Below, piece by piece: positions 40,101 through 44,542 of a stretch of DNA of 64,000 nucleotides. The notes under the pieces were generated by a model. It had not been told where the DNA came from, ran no database searches, and worked only from the letters and a program-made list of their open reading frames with translations. The stretch lies in contig NC_065417.1 of the NCBI RefSeq assembly GCF_024362695.1, positions 1,915,001-1,979,000 on the forward strand, in the 5' to 3' direction. The position numbers and the translations under genes were made by a program. Positions within the stretch are counted from its first letter, which is position 1; the number at the start of each line of letters is the position of its first letter. Origin of the DNA: Pectinophora gossypiella (Eukaryota > Arthropoda > Insecta > Lepidoptera > Gelechiidae).

Positions 40101-41945
40101 ATGTTTATGGAAGGAACAAATGAGAAGCAAACAGCTCTACCTGAGCGTGGAGACAAGAGGCTATAACCTCATTGTTACGTCATCGCCTTTCTTCGTCTTT
40201 CACAGAAGCCGATGGAACACTTGCCTCTTTATTCAGATATCTCGTTTATGTTGACATATTTCTAAACAAACAGATTTTTCTTGCCGGAATTAGTGCGACC
40301 ATCGTGTTGTGTTTTATCTAACACGTTTCTTTTTAGAACACAAAACTGTTTCGCTATAGTTTAGCGTATATTGATTTCCTTTTTTCGAAATTCAAAATGT
40401 ATTCTTAGCATTGCTAATGCTTGAGTACCTTCCTAATTACTTAGCGAATTTCTTAAACTTTCGATAAGAGTCAAGACGAAACATTTTATGTAACAGTGCG
40501 TGTGCGCCATGGTAAATCAAAATGTATGTGTACCAAGCCTTTTACTTTCCCTCGCGTAGGTAGGTACTTAACTTTCTTGTGAGAATTTAAATAGCTATGA
40601 TTACTTGAATTATTGTTACATCTCTAGTACATTGTACAATTTGCCCTTATCCGAAAATCCGAACTAATTTTAGTTTTGAGTATTTTTTTATTTCTTTTTA
40701 TTTTTCTTATTGGGCCTTCTCCTGACATCGTAGGGTTTTTATGAATGCGTAAGAAAATTATGTCTAACATGAGCATTATTCGATGTTTAGAATCATATTG
40801 GCCACATCTAACCTACTTGTAGTTGATTTGTATTGTTTATTTAATATCAATCGCATATCTGCAATAGAACCATCTAGTTACTGTCATTAATATTTTTTTC
40901 AAAATTGCTTCTGTTATTAGTGCTTGACCACTTTACCTATATTTCAATACGAATAAACGTCATCACATGGATTTTCTTAATATTGAATCGAATTGTAAAA
41001 CATCGAAAATTATTGAAGTAAGTAAACTGAATTGAACTTCATGGTATTAAGTGGCTCTTGTTTAGAACAGGCCTTTCATTACAAGTAAGTACGTACCTAT
41101 TGGAAGTTTATACTACACCTAGTTTCCTGCAATTTATGTGGTCAACCTACTTTAATAACGAATGTGCCGACATGTGAGACTACACTCAACACTCTATTTT
41201 TACTAAAAGAATATTGTTCTATAAAACAGCATAAGAAAAACCAGTCTTGGACAACAAGCTGCTTTAAACTATTTTACTTGTTTATCTTTATCAGTTATGT
41301 CCCCTTCTTCGTTCAAATATTGACTTTACAACTGAACCTGTCATTTATTGATCAAACTTTTTGTTTATTTTCTATTCTTATTTTCTTTGTGTGACATTTA
41401 CCTCTTTTCTTACTGTGACTACATAGCTAAAAAATTATAGGTAGGTGCAACGTTTAACTGTAAGTATTTATCTATACTATTCTCTAAGCTATTTTCCTAT
41501 CAATTATGGTGATAACATTTTAATCATGACATTCTTGTTAGTTTGCTGTTGTTGCTTGACATTTTAAGTAATTTAGCTGTTTGAATTTCTTTATTTCATG
41601 GATTTTTTTTTAGCATGTAATTAATTATGTTTATATTGTGGTGAAGAACCTATGAAAAATGCTTTAAGCAAAATTCTTCTACGGTTAAAATTAAATAATC
41701 CGTGGAAGTCTATATTAGCTCGAGTCTGCGCAAAGTACAGCTCATAATGTCATAATGCCACTAGCATTTTCACTCAAATAGACGGAAAGCTTTCTTTTCT
41801 TGTTACCACGCTTGTTACATGTTCATACCTTTATTTTGTCGTATGTATTATCTAATTCCAATTTGTGGACGAAAGGGTTCAATATTTCGGCGCGCATGCC
41901 GTCAGATGAGAAAGCGCCGGTTTCACTGTGCATTTTGCCATTCAT
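4070..41945 (-). CDS. LPCAT: Lysophosphatidylcholine acyltransferase (LPCAT1/2 family), whole gene
   Basis: Acyl-CoA:lysophospholipid acyltransferase of the Lands cycle, an ER or lipid-droplet membrane enzyme that re-acylates lysophosphatidylcholine. Exons in transcript order: 41829-41945, 38051-38196, 20754-20980 or 17082-17293 (alternatives), 11097-11209, 9966-10120, 7931-8068, 7014-7139, 5735-5882, 5327-5428, 4721-4862, 4070-4158. All junctions are GT-AG and every phase closes. The product is 500 aa (exon 3a) or 495 aa (3b), close to the roughly 530-545 aa of vertebrate LPCAT1/2. Order of parts: N-terminal NPFVHKLEL, a hydrophobic hairpin (about 40-75), HX4D motif, PVYVWRDDPNSR, FPEGTCTN (205-212), KPGGFYPGVPVQPV, then EF-hand-like repeats (about 390-475) and a KPKTQ C terminus. 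The family assignment is secure. Whether it acts on PC, PAF or other head groups cannot be told from sequence. Confidence 0.93.
4352..4630 (-). mobile_element. SINE family S1, degraded copy
   Basis: Minus-strand tRNA-like head (GGCCTCTGTGGTCC... inverse at 4610-4630), GGAATTCGAACCCG box B and the GGGTTATTATTGAGCCGCCA tail. It ends about 90 bp from the LPCAT exon 10 donor. Confidence 0.75.
4721..4862 (-). CDS. LPCAT: LPCAT coding exon 10 (EF-hands)
   Basis: Contains a second EF-hand-like loop DSTGTGRLTATH, with His at position 12 instead of Glu, and the start of a third loop (DLDEKGYLTY, completed in exon 11 as DE) with Asp at positions 1 and 3, Gly at 6 and Glu at 12. The third loop is the only one that might bind calcium. 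Acceptor TTCCAG|CTA, donor TATG|GTAAGA, length 142. Confidence 0.92.
5327..5428 (-). CDS. LPCAT: LPCAT coding exon 9
   Basis: Thirty-four codons, RSTGLASFPDYLLCAAFLSL to LLSYAFK, phase 0 at both ends. The first EF-hand-like loop (VQRSTGLASFPDYLL) has lost the acidic calcium ligands seen in LPCAT2. Acceptor TTGCAG|AGG, donor TTCAAG|GTAACT. Confidence 0.9.
5735..5882 (-). CDS. LPCAT: LPCAT coding exon 8
   Basis: Encodes LERSQLELHVAAQGMSGRPR, then WVTSAEFFARLGISAADPHA and QRLFDIFVQ. This is the linker leading into the EF-hand region (LPCAT1 counterpart IGIAEFAASLEVPVSDLLEDMF). Acceptor TTACAG|C, donor GTTCAG|GTGATC, length 148. Confidence 0.9.
6066..6142. mobile_element. MITE family 4, left half
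   Basis: TAGGGTGTTAGTGACATCGT to ATGATTCAGACCATGACTCT. Solitary half element. Confidence 0.6.
6231..6387. mobile_element. MITE family 2 (hairpin) copy
   Basis: Arms AATGGCCACATCGAACAATT and its inverse ending TTTAACCCCGC, pairing over about 65 bp each. Confidence 0.75.
6540..6715 (-). repeat. LINE 3' end, family B
   Basis: Inverse of a tail reading GCAGTAGTTTTAGGCGGATG ... TCAAAGTATAACTATGTTAT ... AATAAAcATATTTTTGAATGG. Sister copies: 32105-32215 (+), 34300-34510 (-), 38640-38830 (-), 55988-56045 (+). Confidence 0.6.
7014..7139 (-). CDS. LPCAT: LPCAT coding exon 7
   Basis: Encodes ALGVPVLDYTYDDCRLIARA, corresponding to the ALGVSVTDYTFEDCQL block of LPCAT1, then a linker ending THLG. Acceptor TTCCAG|A, donor CTTGG|GTGAGG, length 126. 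Confidence 0.95.
7320..7840. repeat. MITE family 4 remnant and adjacent repeat debris
   Basis: 7322-7355 and 7485-7567 are the two ends of a family 4 MITE with unrelated sequence in between. 7575-7840 is LINE-like 3' debris beginning with AGTTTATTATAAAAGGACGC. Confidence 0.45.
7931..8068 (-). CDS. LPCAT: LPCAT coding exon 6
   Basis: Encodes LKLLWLTLTQIHSSCEIEFL then PVYYPSEEEKRDPKLYARNV, matching the EIEFLPVYSPSEEEKRNPALYASNV block of LPCAT1. Acceptor TTCCAG|A, donor GCTAA|GTAAGT, length 138. Confidence 0.95.
8392..8505 (+). mobile_element. SINE family S3, 3' fragment
   Basis: GGTTTTCCCTTTGCGGGTTG, then AAAAACCGGACTTATATTCA and GTAAGCGGACTCTGTGAAAA; the tRNA head is missing. Confidence 0.65.
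8512..8833 (+). mobile_element. SINE family S1, full-length copy
   Basis: tRNA-derived head GGCCTCTGTGGTCCAGTGGT with box B GGGTTCGAATCCC, the core GTGCTTCGGAAGGCACGTTA, and tail CACCAGGGTTGACGAGGTTG ending in GAAGAAGAAG. A pol III element, not a tRNA gene. Other copies: 13432-13702 (-), 16580-16868 (+, head deleted), 24608-24914 (-), and degraded 54722-54952 (-). Confidence 0.88.
8919..9874. repeat. Tandem duplication with internal hairpins
   Basis: Unit 1 (8919-9380) and unit 2 (9381-9874) are nearly identical. Unit 2 has an extra block of about 33 bp near 9683-9718. Each unit ends in an imperfect hairpin (9241-9380, 9736-9874) with arms of about 68 nt, including GGTCAAAAAATGCTCGTGGC and its inverse. 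Confidence 0.9.
9966..10120 (-). CDS. LPCAT: LPCAT coding exon 5 (PEGT motif)
   Basis: Encodes VLIFPEGTCTNRSCLITFKP and GGFYPGVPVQPV up to DTVTWTWEGPG, the acyl-acceptor motif region. Family members read PGAFIPG where this gene reads PGGFYPG. Acceptor ATTCCAG|GTC, donor GGAGC|GTAAGA, length 155. Confidence 0.95.
10189..10290 (+). mobile_element. RTE-like LINE ORF2 C-terminal fragment
   Basis: Encodes SRWMRAAQDRSSWRSLGEAY AQQWASYG then stop and GATGATGATG, a common end of lepidopteran endonuclease-reverse transcriptases. Further fragments: 14905-14988, 17388-17478 and 54995-55092, all on the plus strand, in the LPCAT and SLC6 introns. Confidence 0.7.
10380..10640. repeat. LINE-UTR-like repeat
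   Basis: Contains CATTTGCTTCGATCCTGACA and CTTCTCTTGCTTCCTCC, shared with 35625-35820 and 47640-47815. Confidence 0.5.
10715..11003 (-). mobile_element. SINE family S4 (tRNA/5S chimera) copy 1
   Basis: Same element as 46014-46305. Inverse of GAGCTCGGTGACGCGGCGGT, then GTTAAGCAACTTTCACAAAG, a GATGGGTGACC match to 5S rRNA, the core and a GATGATGATGA tail. Confidence 0.75.
11097..11209 (-). CDS. LPCAT: LPCAT coding exon 4
   Basis: Two bases complete the codon begun in exon 3a or 3b, then LINYTQPVYVWRDDPNSRQN and on to EDWPQ. It contains the PVxVxRxDxxSR block that follows acyltransferase motif I in all LPCATs. Acceptor TTCCAG|AG, donor CCTCAG|GTTCGT, length 113. Confidence 0.93.
11500..11790 (-). 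mobile_element. LINE ORF2 C-terminal fragment
   Basis: The minus strand reads KMIGHLIRHDEFIKNI, EGKIGRGRPRRANMEQIKEK and KKVKELVFDRQE, a typical non-LTR reverse transcriptase tail. A second copy lies at 22140-22405. Confidence 0.7.
11820..12058 (-). mobile_element. Non-LTR retrotransposon C-terminal remnant
   Basis: A 68-codon minus frame: EGDTYHILYECTQNAPQRQC and VLSSEPMSRESYLIYAFIHN, resembling the terminal region of R1/jockey-type ORF2. Truncated. Confidence 0.5.
12251..12316 (-). other. Possible LPCAT cassette exon between exons 3 and 4
   Basis: A 66-bp stretch bounded by an acceptor (TTTTATACAG|TA) and a consensus donor (G|GTAAGTCT). It has two leading bases, 21 open codons (MVFATHYIHGGLVLTVAIAC then F) and one trailing base, exactly the phases needed to insert between exon 3a/3b and exon 4. 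The peptide is hydrophobic. I do not recognise it and vertebrate LPCATs have no insertion here, so it may be a cryptic exon. Confidence 0.3.
12317..13420. other. AT-rich LPCAT intron sequence
   Basis: No exon, RNA gene or multi-copy repeat recognised. Confidence 0.3.
13432..13702 (-). mobile_element. SINE family S1 copy
   Basis: Inverse orientation: TCGTGTGGGTTGTGAGGTGG at the left, box B inverse GGGATTTGAACCC and head GACCACGGAGGCC at the right. Confidence 0.85.
13923..14068. mobile_element. MITE family 3 copy
   Basis: ACAGTCATAAGCAATATCAT to TACTCGTGACCGTAC, flanked by GTAC-like sequence. One of seven copies. Confidence 0.8.
14192..14510 (-). mobile_element. SINE family S3, full-length copy
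   Basis: The minus strand starts GAGCCGTGGTAGCCCAGTTG (tRNA-like head, box B GGTTCGAATCC), and ends GGCCCTGTGAAAAACGG. A tRNA gene call is rejected because the body is SINE-like and multi-copy. Confidence 0.85.
14988..15305 (+). repeat. LINE 3' tail split by a family A fragment
   Basis: GCAGTTTCTTGTCACTTCTC and ATCTATGATAATTACGTTGA belong to one tail, interrupted at 15123-15252 by the family A repeat. Paralogous tail: 22410-22995. Confidence 0.55.
15407..15648. mobile_element. MITE family 4 copy
   Basis: GAGTGTTAGTGACACTGTAA with an inverse right arm (CCACTTGATATTAAATCAGA), right tip truncated. Confidence 0.65.
15915..16062 (-). repeat. Retrotransposon 3'-tail family A copy
   Basis: Inverse copy: GACGCCCTGAACCGAGGTTC to ATCTACTATAAGTCACGT. 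Confidence 0.6.
16340..16415 (+). mobile_element. SINE S1 head fragment
   Basis: GCCTCCGAAGGCCAGTGGTT to GAGGTCCCAGGTTCGAAAC, boxes A and B only. Confidence 0.55.
16580..16868 (+). mobile_element. SINE family S1 copy with head deletion
   Basis: GACCTCCGTGGTCCAGGGTTCGAATCC fuses the start of the head directly to box B; body and tail are intact to AGAAGAAG. Confidence 0.8.
17082..17293 (-). CDS. LPCAT: LPCAT exon 3b (alternative catalytic exon)
   Basis: Length 212, starting with one base that finishes codon 88 (Arg) and ending with one base of codon 159 (Lys with exon 4). It encodes GGMAITIRGRQASRQEAPIL then VVAPHSSFLD (HX4D at 129-134) and MSSVIVRKESMDNYVG. Acceptor CCTTAG|G, donor GGAA|GTAGGT. 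It is clearly homologous to exon 3a in position and motif but diverged elsewhere, so the duplication is old. The frame is open and the motif intact, so it is not an obvious pseudo-exon. Confidence 0.88.
17484..17628. mobile_element. MITE family 2 (hairpin) copy
   Basis: CACATCGAAGCAATTCATCT with an inverse arm ending in ATCCCCC. Lies 190 bp upstream (transcript sense) of LPCAT exon 3b. Confidence 0.7.
17630..20392. other. Intron between LPCAT exons 3a and 3b
   Basis: Mostly unique AT-rich sequence. It holds an imperfect hairpin (18329-18407; TACTTTATTGTTGTT against AACAATAAAGTA), a family A tail fragment (18598-18725) and no further copy of the HX4D exon. Confidence 0.4.
20393..20482. mobile_element. 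Small palindromic element
   Basis: GCGAATTATATCGAAGGCTT at the left against CCTCGATATAATTTGCGAAT at the right. A relative with the same ends lies at 45463-45545. Confidence 0.5.
20754..20980 (-). CDS. LPCAT: LPCAT exon 3a (alternative catalytic exon)
   Basis: Length 227, one base to finish codon 88 (giving Ser), 75 codons, one base of codon 164 (giving Gln with exon 4). It encodes AAGFHRVRILG followed by APHSSFFD, the HX4D acyltransferase motif at residues 133-138, then VVAKADTARLPFIG. Acceptor TTGTAG|C, donor GGAC|GTAGGT. Phases are identical to those of exon 3b. HSSFFD is closest to the HSSYFD/HSTFFD of vertebrate LPCAT1/2. Confidence 0.9.
21450..21720 (+). mobile_element. Heavily degraded SINE S1-like remnant
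   Basis: CTGCGGGTTTGATTCC resembles box B, and CAGAAGGCACGTGAAGC the core; the rest is diverged. Confidence 0.35.
22140..22405 (-). mobile_element. LINE ORF2 C-terminal fragment, second copy
   Basis: Minus frame LIRHDEFIKNIIEGKLQGQR and VVSCKEVKELVFDRQ; paralogue of 11500-11790. Confidence 0.65.
22410..22995 (+). mobile_element. LINE 3' tail with nested MITE family 1
   Basis: The tail (GCAGTTTCTTGGCATTTCTT ... ATCTATGATAAT) is broken at about 22580 by a complete family 1 MITE (to about 22962) and resumes ATTACGATGAATAAACGATT. The MITE ends show about 46-bp imperfect inverted repeats containing TTTCCAATC and CACGATAGATGGCG. Confidence 0.75.
23125..23378 (-). mobile_element. SINE family S3 copy
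   Basis: ACCTTCCAACCCGCGAAAG to the head inverse GCAAGCGTTCTACACGGC; part of the tRNA head is deleted. Confidence 0.8.
23380..24300. other. AT-rich LPCAT intron sequence
   Basis: No gene seen. A short GC-rich patch at 23760-23800 (GCGGGGGTGGCCC with its inverse GGGCCACCCCTACGCCGC) forms a small hairpin. Confidence 0.3.
24310..24386. mobile_element. MITE family 4, right half
   Basis: ATTCCACTTGATATCAAGTC to CACTAACACCCA. Confidence 0.55.
24393..24538. mobile_element. MITE family 3 copy
   Basis: ATCATGAGCATTATCATGTA to ACTCGTGACCGTAC; abuts a family 4 half element. Confidence 0.8.
24555..25047. mobile_element. MITE family 4 split by SINE S1
   Basis: Family 4 arms at 24555-24603 and 24917-25047 flank an inverted S1 SINE (24608-24914). 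TATACAATT occurs on both sides of the SINE and looks like its target-site duplication. Confidence 0.75.
25264..25410. mobile_element. MITE family 3 copy
   Basis: ACGGTCACGAGCATTAATAT to TGCTCATGACTGTAC. Confidence 0.85.
25415..25812 (-). mobile_element. SINE family S2 copy, interrupted
   Basis: Minus-strand tRNA-like head (inverse AATCGAACCCGGACCTCC) and tail GCCTACGTCCCACTGCTGGG. A TTTATTTATTTATTTATAAA segment is inserted at about 25575-25650. Other copies: 53905-54252, 60926-61256, partial 29215-29492. Confidence 0.8.
25840..26250. other. GC-richer repeat-like debris in LPCAT intron 2
   Basis: Segments such as GGGGGGGTGAGG and CCCCGCGCGAATTTGCCCC recur, diverged, near 45940-46010 and 47040-47125. 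No gene recognised. Confidence 0.35.
26674..26836 (-). ncRNA. U1: U1 spliceosomal snRNA
   Basis: About 163 nt on the minus strand. It opens with ATACTTACCTG, the 5' splice-site recognition sequence. Stem-loop I carries GTGATCAAGAAGG (U1-70K site), loop II carries CATTGCACTGC (U1A site), a bulged ATTTTTGG gives the Sm site, and a final GC-rich stem runs from GGGGACTGCG to CGCCGTCCCC. All parts are in canonical order at full length, without a 3' poly(A) tail directly at the end or obvious truncation, so it could be functional. It lies in LPCAT intron 2 on the same strand. Insect PSEA/PSEB promoter elements could not be confirmed by eye. A recent pseudogene copy remains possible. Confidence 0.9.
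27180..27542. mobile_element. MITE family 1 copy
   Basis: ATATAGATGGCGCTGTAAAC at the left and GACAGCGCCATCAA at the right, where a poly-T-led fragment cuts off the right tip. Confidence 0.7.
27623..27769. mobile_element. MITE family 3 copy
   Basis: About the same sequence as 25264-25410; both ends intact. Confidence 0.85.
28107..28437 (-). mobile_element. SINE family S3 copy
   Basis: ATTATCCCGTTTTTCACAAG to the head inverse GGGCTACCACGGCTC. A second, short fragment of the tail precedes it at 27945-28022. Confidence 0.8.
28500..28887. mobile_element. MITE family 5 copy
   Basis: GGCCCCGATTCCTGCAGACA to TACAGGAATTAGCACC, with AAAAGGAAAGGGACGG near each end. Confidence 0.75.
29215..29492 (-). 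mobile_element. SINE family S2, partial copy
   Basis: Keeps the core CGGCTTAACATGCCCTCCGA and the head inverse; the tail is lost. Confidence 0.65.
29882..30030. mobile_element. MITE family 3 copy
   Basis: ACGGTCACGAGCATTAATAT to GCTCATGACTGTA. Confidence 0.85.
30060..30435. mobile_element. MITE family 6 copy
   Basis: 30166 AATAGGTTATTTGACTGGGT against TGTCAAGTAGCCTATT at 30433. A partial duplicate precedes it (30060-30160). The same family is at 51657-51930 and, partly, 50210-50475. Confidence 0.65.
30660..32100. other. AT-rich LPCAT intron 2 sequence
   Basis: Nothing gene-like; (AAT)n microsatellite at 31622-31655. Confidence 0.35.
32105..32215 (+). repeat. LINE 3' end, family B
   Basis: GCAGTAGCTTTAGGCGGATG to GAATAAAGATATTTTTGAAT. 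Confidence 0.6.
32848..32994. mobile_element. MITE family 3 copy
   Basis: TACAGTCATGAGCAATATAA to GCTCGTGACCGTAC; both ends intact and in the opposite orientation to 27623-27769. Confidence 0.85.
33000..34290. other. LPCAT intron 2 sequence
   Basis: No recognisable gene or multi-copy repeat apart from a T run at 34184-34200. Confidence 0.3.
34300..34510 (-). repeat. LINE 3' end, family B
   Basis: Inverse tail with ACTGAATCGTCAAATTTTAC and TCGCCTAAAACTGCCGCAGC. Confidence 0.55.
34576..34776 (+). other. Possible promoter, short secreted-peptide ORF and splice donor
   Basis: TATTTAAAA (34576) is followed 21 nt later by an arthropod initiator TCAGT (34597-34601). An ATG at 34658 opens a 35-codon frame ending at 34765. 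Its start, MRLHHVALISLFLCHQGHEM, resembles a signal peptide; the remainder is short (CARNAFLGAAGQWDC). A consensus donor GTAAGT lies at 34777. The arrangement resembles first exons of small secreted-protein genes, but no downstream exon was found and the stop precedes the donor. No known peptide is recognised. Confidence 0.25.
34800..36210. other. LPCAT intron 2 sequence
   Basis: 35625-35820 matches the LINE-UTR-like repeat at 10380 and 47640; the rest is unremarkable. Confidence 0.35.
36216..36377. mobile_element. MITE family 2 (hairpin) copy
   Basis: ATCAAAGCAATTCATCTAAA with an inverse arm ending TTTTAACCCC; arms moderately diverged. Confidence 0.65.
36380..38050. other. LPCAT intron 2 sequence
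   Basis: AT-rich; a truncated family 2 arm may lie at 37805-37860. No gene seen. Confidence 0.3.
38051..38196 (-). CDS. LPCAT: LPCAT coding exon 2 (membrane hairpin)
   Basis: Residues 40-87 plus two bases of codon 88. A strongly hydrophobic stretch (TAIFTVILLPFRVIVICYLI and onward) is followed by MTGWR, matching the ITGWRR block of LPCAT2. Acceptor TTTCAG|ACG, donor AGAAG|GTTTGT, length 146 (3n+2). The next intron is 17 kb and leads to either exon 3a or 3b. Confidence 0.93.
38200..41828. other. LPCAT intron 1
   Basis: Holds a family B LINE end (38640-38830, minus) and a family A tail (39958-40092). The rest is AT-rich with no exon recognised on either strand. Confidence 0.4.
41829..41945 (-). 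CDS. LPCAT: LPCAT coding exon 1 (start codon)
   Basis: Encodes residues 1-39, ending in NPFVHKLELDNTYDKIK, the conserved N-terminal block of LPCATs. Donor is AAG|GTATGA, phase 0. The ATG at 41945 is the first of three in-frame ATGs (also M5 at 41933 and M17). No upstream in-frame stop was checked beyond about 20 nt, so a slightly different start is possible. The 5' UTR or further noncoding exons would lie between here and 43.2 kb. Confidence 0.85.
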
Positions 41946-43217
41946 TTTCACCAAAAGATTGACACAATTTCCACAATACTATTAAATTAAATAACACTTA
42001 TTTCACTCATCTTTCGTCACTCGAGACAAACAAAATTATTCCCTAGAAGAGCTTTAATATATTCAGTTTGCAGCGTATTTTGATCGAAATATTTCGCGGC
42101 GAATTTTAACATACACCCATTGCGGACATCAAATGGAGACTGGCTGTTTTTGAGGGCACTCAGCGTGGCTACCCATTGGTGCAGCAGGTGACAGGTTCCC
42201 GATTGCGATCGACCGGCGCCCGAATCTCACCGAACTCTCACGAAAAATTACGAAGAATTTGTTTTGCGTCTAGAGTTTAAACTATAGTTTGAACAGAATA
42301 AAAATAATCTGATATCACTTCATACTTAAAATATAACCATTTCGTTTTATTTATAAGTTAATAAATATGCTTGTTATTTATTAAAAACAATACATGAAAA
42401 GCTTTACACATAATACCGGTTTTTGTACGTTACGGCGTACTCTATAAACTGTTAATTTTCTTTGGATTTGTATTCATAAAGATAGCTACAACATATTTAC
42501 AACTTACAACTTTTGTCCTTTATAAAAGATTACCCTTCATAAGCATAGTTATACACATACATAATATAAATTATTTACAAATCTTTTATAAATTTTATAT
42601 AAAAAAGTTAAACTTTGTAAATAATTCAGAAAAAAAAAAGATTCTTGTTTTTTTTTTTTTTTGTTTTGGTTTTCCCCGAAGGGTAAGGCAAAGGGAACTA
42701 TGCCCATACAGCCATGTCTGACGTATTTTTTTTCTTGATGATTAATGAAATGATGAAAGGTGATGATGATGAAACCTAAGCCCCCACCCTCGGAGTAGAC
42801 TCCTACTCCGAACCCCAAACGAATTAACTCAAAAGTCCGCATAAACTTTTGAGTTATGAAGCGGCTTCCCGGCACGAAGCGAAAATAGGCAGATACACTT
42901 TGTTTATTGAATACTCCAATATAATAACACTCGCGAATGTCTTCCGACTAACTTAATGCGATCATTAACCACAAAACACCACTTCGTATTAATTATTTAG
43001 ATTACTCAATGAAGAAAGCAACTGTCCCGTTCCCGTCTCCCGCCGAAAAGCCAAAAGATTCTTGTACTTTGATAATATGTACCATAACTTTGAATAACTT
43101 TCTTCGTAAACACAAATTATAATGTCAAATTGCAAGCTTCTCGTGATCGGCGGTATGATAATTTTGTCTTATAATTATTTCAAAATTATTTTTCCGTGAT
43201 GGGTTTAAACGTGTATA
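41946..43217. promoter_or_regulatory. LPCAT / AIRIM divergent intergenic region
   Basis: 1.27 kb between the two start codons, probably holding both promoters and 5' UTRs. 42650-42910 holds a repeat-like segment (poly-T, then a GC-richer block with an open minus frame around 42549-42875 that I read as mobile-element debris). 42100-42250 is GC-richer, with palindromic CGATCGACCGG-type sequence that could be near the LPCAT start. No TATA box was identified. Confidence 0.4.
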
Positions 43218-43363
43218 ATGGAGGCCAAAATACAGAAGCAAATCATTGACTACTTTTCATTCTTTGAAGAATTCCATAACTCATCGAAAACGTGTTTGAA
43301 AAATTGCCAAAACTGCGCAGTAGCTATTAATAAGCTGATTGTACGTTGTAGGAAGATAAAGGA
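43218..43363 (+). CDS. AIRIM: AIRIM-like exon 1
   Basis: Starts MEAKIQKQIIDYFSFFEEFH and ends in a phase-2 donor AAGGA|GTGAGT; reading through would hit TGA at once. 146 nt. Confidence 0.75.
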
Positions 43364-44469
43364 GTGAGTAGAAAACATTTGAATGCTGTTTTTTTTTTGT
43401 TTTGAATGTTCCTAAAATGGTCGTAAATGTTCCAGAGCTGAATTAACGGGCACGCCTTTAGAAGAATTCAACGGAATACAGAGTAAATTAACGACATCTC
43501 TACATAACCTTATATCTCAAGAAATCATTGAAATTAAAAACGAATTGTAAGTATTTTACTTGTAAAATTTTGTCACCTGTTATTTGATTAGACATTTGTA
43601 AGAGTAGTCATTCTATTGTATGCCATAAGTCAGAGAAAAATGGTGTTTTATTGCTTGCAAAATGTCATAAAACTTATCTATGTCAGAGAGCCATAACTTC
43701 CAGTATGCCTTCATGTTTTTAAGACTCAACACCTTAGTATAGTGTTTTGTAAATTGATTCTTTTTAGTATACAGTGTATTAAATAAATTATTTAATGGAC
43801 ACTTAATCAATGTTGGCATCCATTCAAAATCAAACATAGTTTTATTATAATTGACTAACCAAGTCTTGTAACTTACTCAATTATTTTATGAAATGACAGG
43901 CATGGTGATTTCTTAATTTAATAAACTTTGGTTTGGTTAAAAACTGCTTACCACAAGATTTAATCAAGTAACCATTTAGGATGGGACAATGGTTCCATGC
44001 CTTGGAAGCCTGATAGTATGGAGAATCAAAAATATTGCTGAATGTCCTTGATGATAGATTGCATTAAAAAAAAGTAAACAAAAAAAATAAAAAAATATTG
44101 ATTGCTGAAACTAAAATTGTTTTCCTTCAACTTTGCAGATCTAAACTAGAAGAACTGTTCAATAAACTCTGCATCAAGAGTAGAACATTGCAAGAAAGCT
44201 GCCGGGAGATTGATTTTGAGGTTCAAACTCCGCTTGTAAAGGGCACTCCTCTTCAGCCTCCTTTAAAACAACTTTTAGAATTCGTAGATGACACTGTCAC
44301 GTTTGGATGTGAGGTTTATGCCCAAATAGATACATCACTTAATGTTTTAAGCTTCAAAGGTTTGGAAGCAGACTCACAGTTCGATAATTTCAGAGTTTCA
44401 CAATCTTGGCAGAGAAAAATACCTGAAATTCTTGCATACACATCTTTCTGTGCGGAGAATCAAATATAG
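43218..44469 (+). CDS. AIRIM: C1orf109/AIRIM-like ribosome maturation factor
   Basis: Three exons, 43218-43363, 43436-43546 and 44139-44469, give 195 aa (human C1orf109 is about 203 aa). Junctions: AAGGA|GTGAGT, TTCCAG|A, GAATT|GTAAGT, TTTGCAG|A, all frame-consistent. The protein is helical and cysteine-rich at the start (FEEFHNSSKTCLKNCQNCAV). The middle IEIKNELSKLEELFNKLCIK parallels the human DKLGERLAILLKVRDMVSSH region, and the C terminus SQSWQRKIPEILAYTSFCAE parallels human PKAWDRI...DILLNVSFFLEE. C1orf109/AIRIM works with the SPATA5/SPATA5L1 AAA ATPases in late 60S maturation. The resemblance is by length, order and spaced residues only, so the name is probable rather than certain. It diverges from LPCAT with 1.27 kb between start codons and lies just upstream of SPAG7. 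Confidence 0.68.
43436..43546 (+). CDS. AIRIM: AIRIM-like exon 2
   Basis: 111 nt with acceptor TTCCAG|A and donor GAATT|GTAAGT. It encodes AELTGTPLEEFNGIQSKLTT and the start of the long central helix. The 72-bp intron before it is very short for this locus. Confidence 0.75.
44139..44469 (+). CDS. AIRIM: AIRIM-like exon 3 (stop codon)
   Basis: Acceptor CTTTGCAG|A; the open frame upstream to 44098 is intronic. Encodes 110 residues ending FCAENQI then TAG. No AATAAA or ATTAAA was seen between this exon and the SPAG7 start. Confidence 0.78.
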
Positions 44470-44494
44470 TGAATACATAAACTTTATTTTGTTA

Positions 44495-44542
44495 CGCTTC
44501 TGTCACACTCTTCCTTCTTGTAGTCTAAATACTCAAAACACA
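44495..44542 (+). promoter_or_regulatory. 3' splice site and short 5' UTR before SPAG7
   Basis: A pyrimidine-rich run ending CTTCCTTCTTGTAG (AG at 44522-44523) lies 19 nt before the SPAG7 ATG and 54 nt after the AIRIM stop. It looks like a genuine acceptor, so the SPAG7 coding exon probably receives a spliced leader from an upstream exon. Confidence 0.5.

Noticed and set aside
42549..42875. 108-codon minus-strand ORF next to LPCAT
   Set aside because: It holds poly-Lys and low-complexity runs from a poly-T repeat and resembles no family; treated as repeat debris.
44432..44542. Upstream extension of the SPAG7 reading frame
   Set aside because: The first 30 of these codons overlap the end of AIRIM exon 3 in another frame, and family alignment puts the start at 44543; only the last seven codons could be used, by splicing to 44524.
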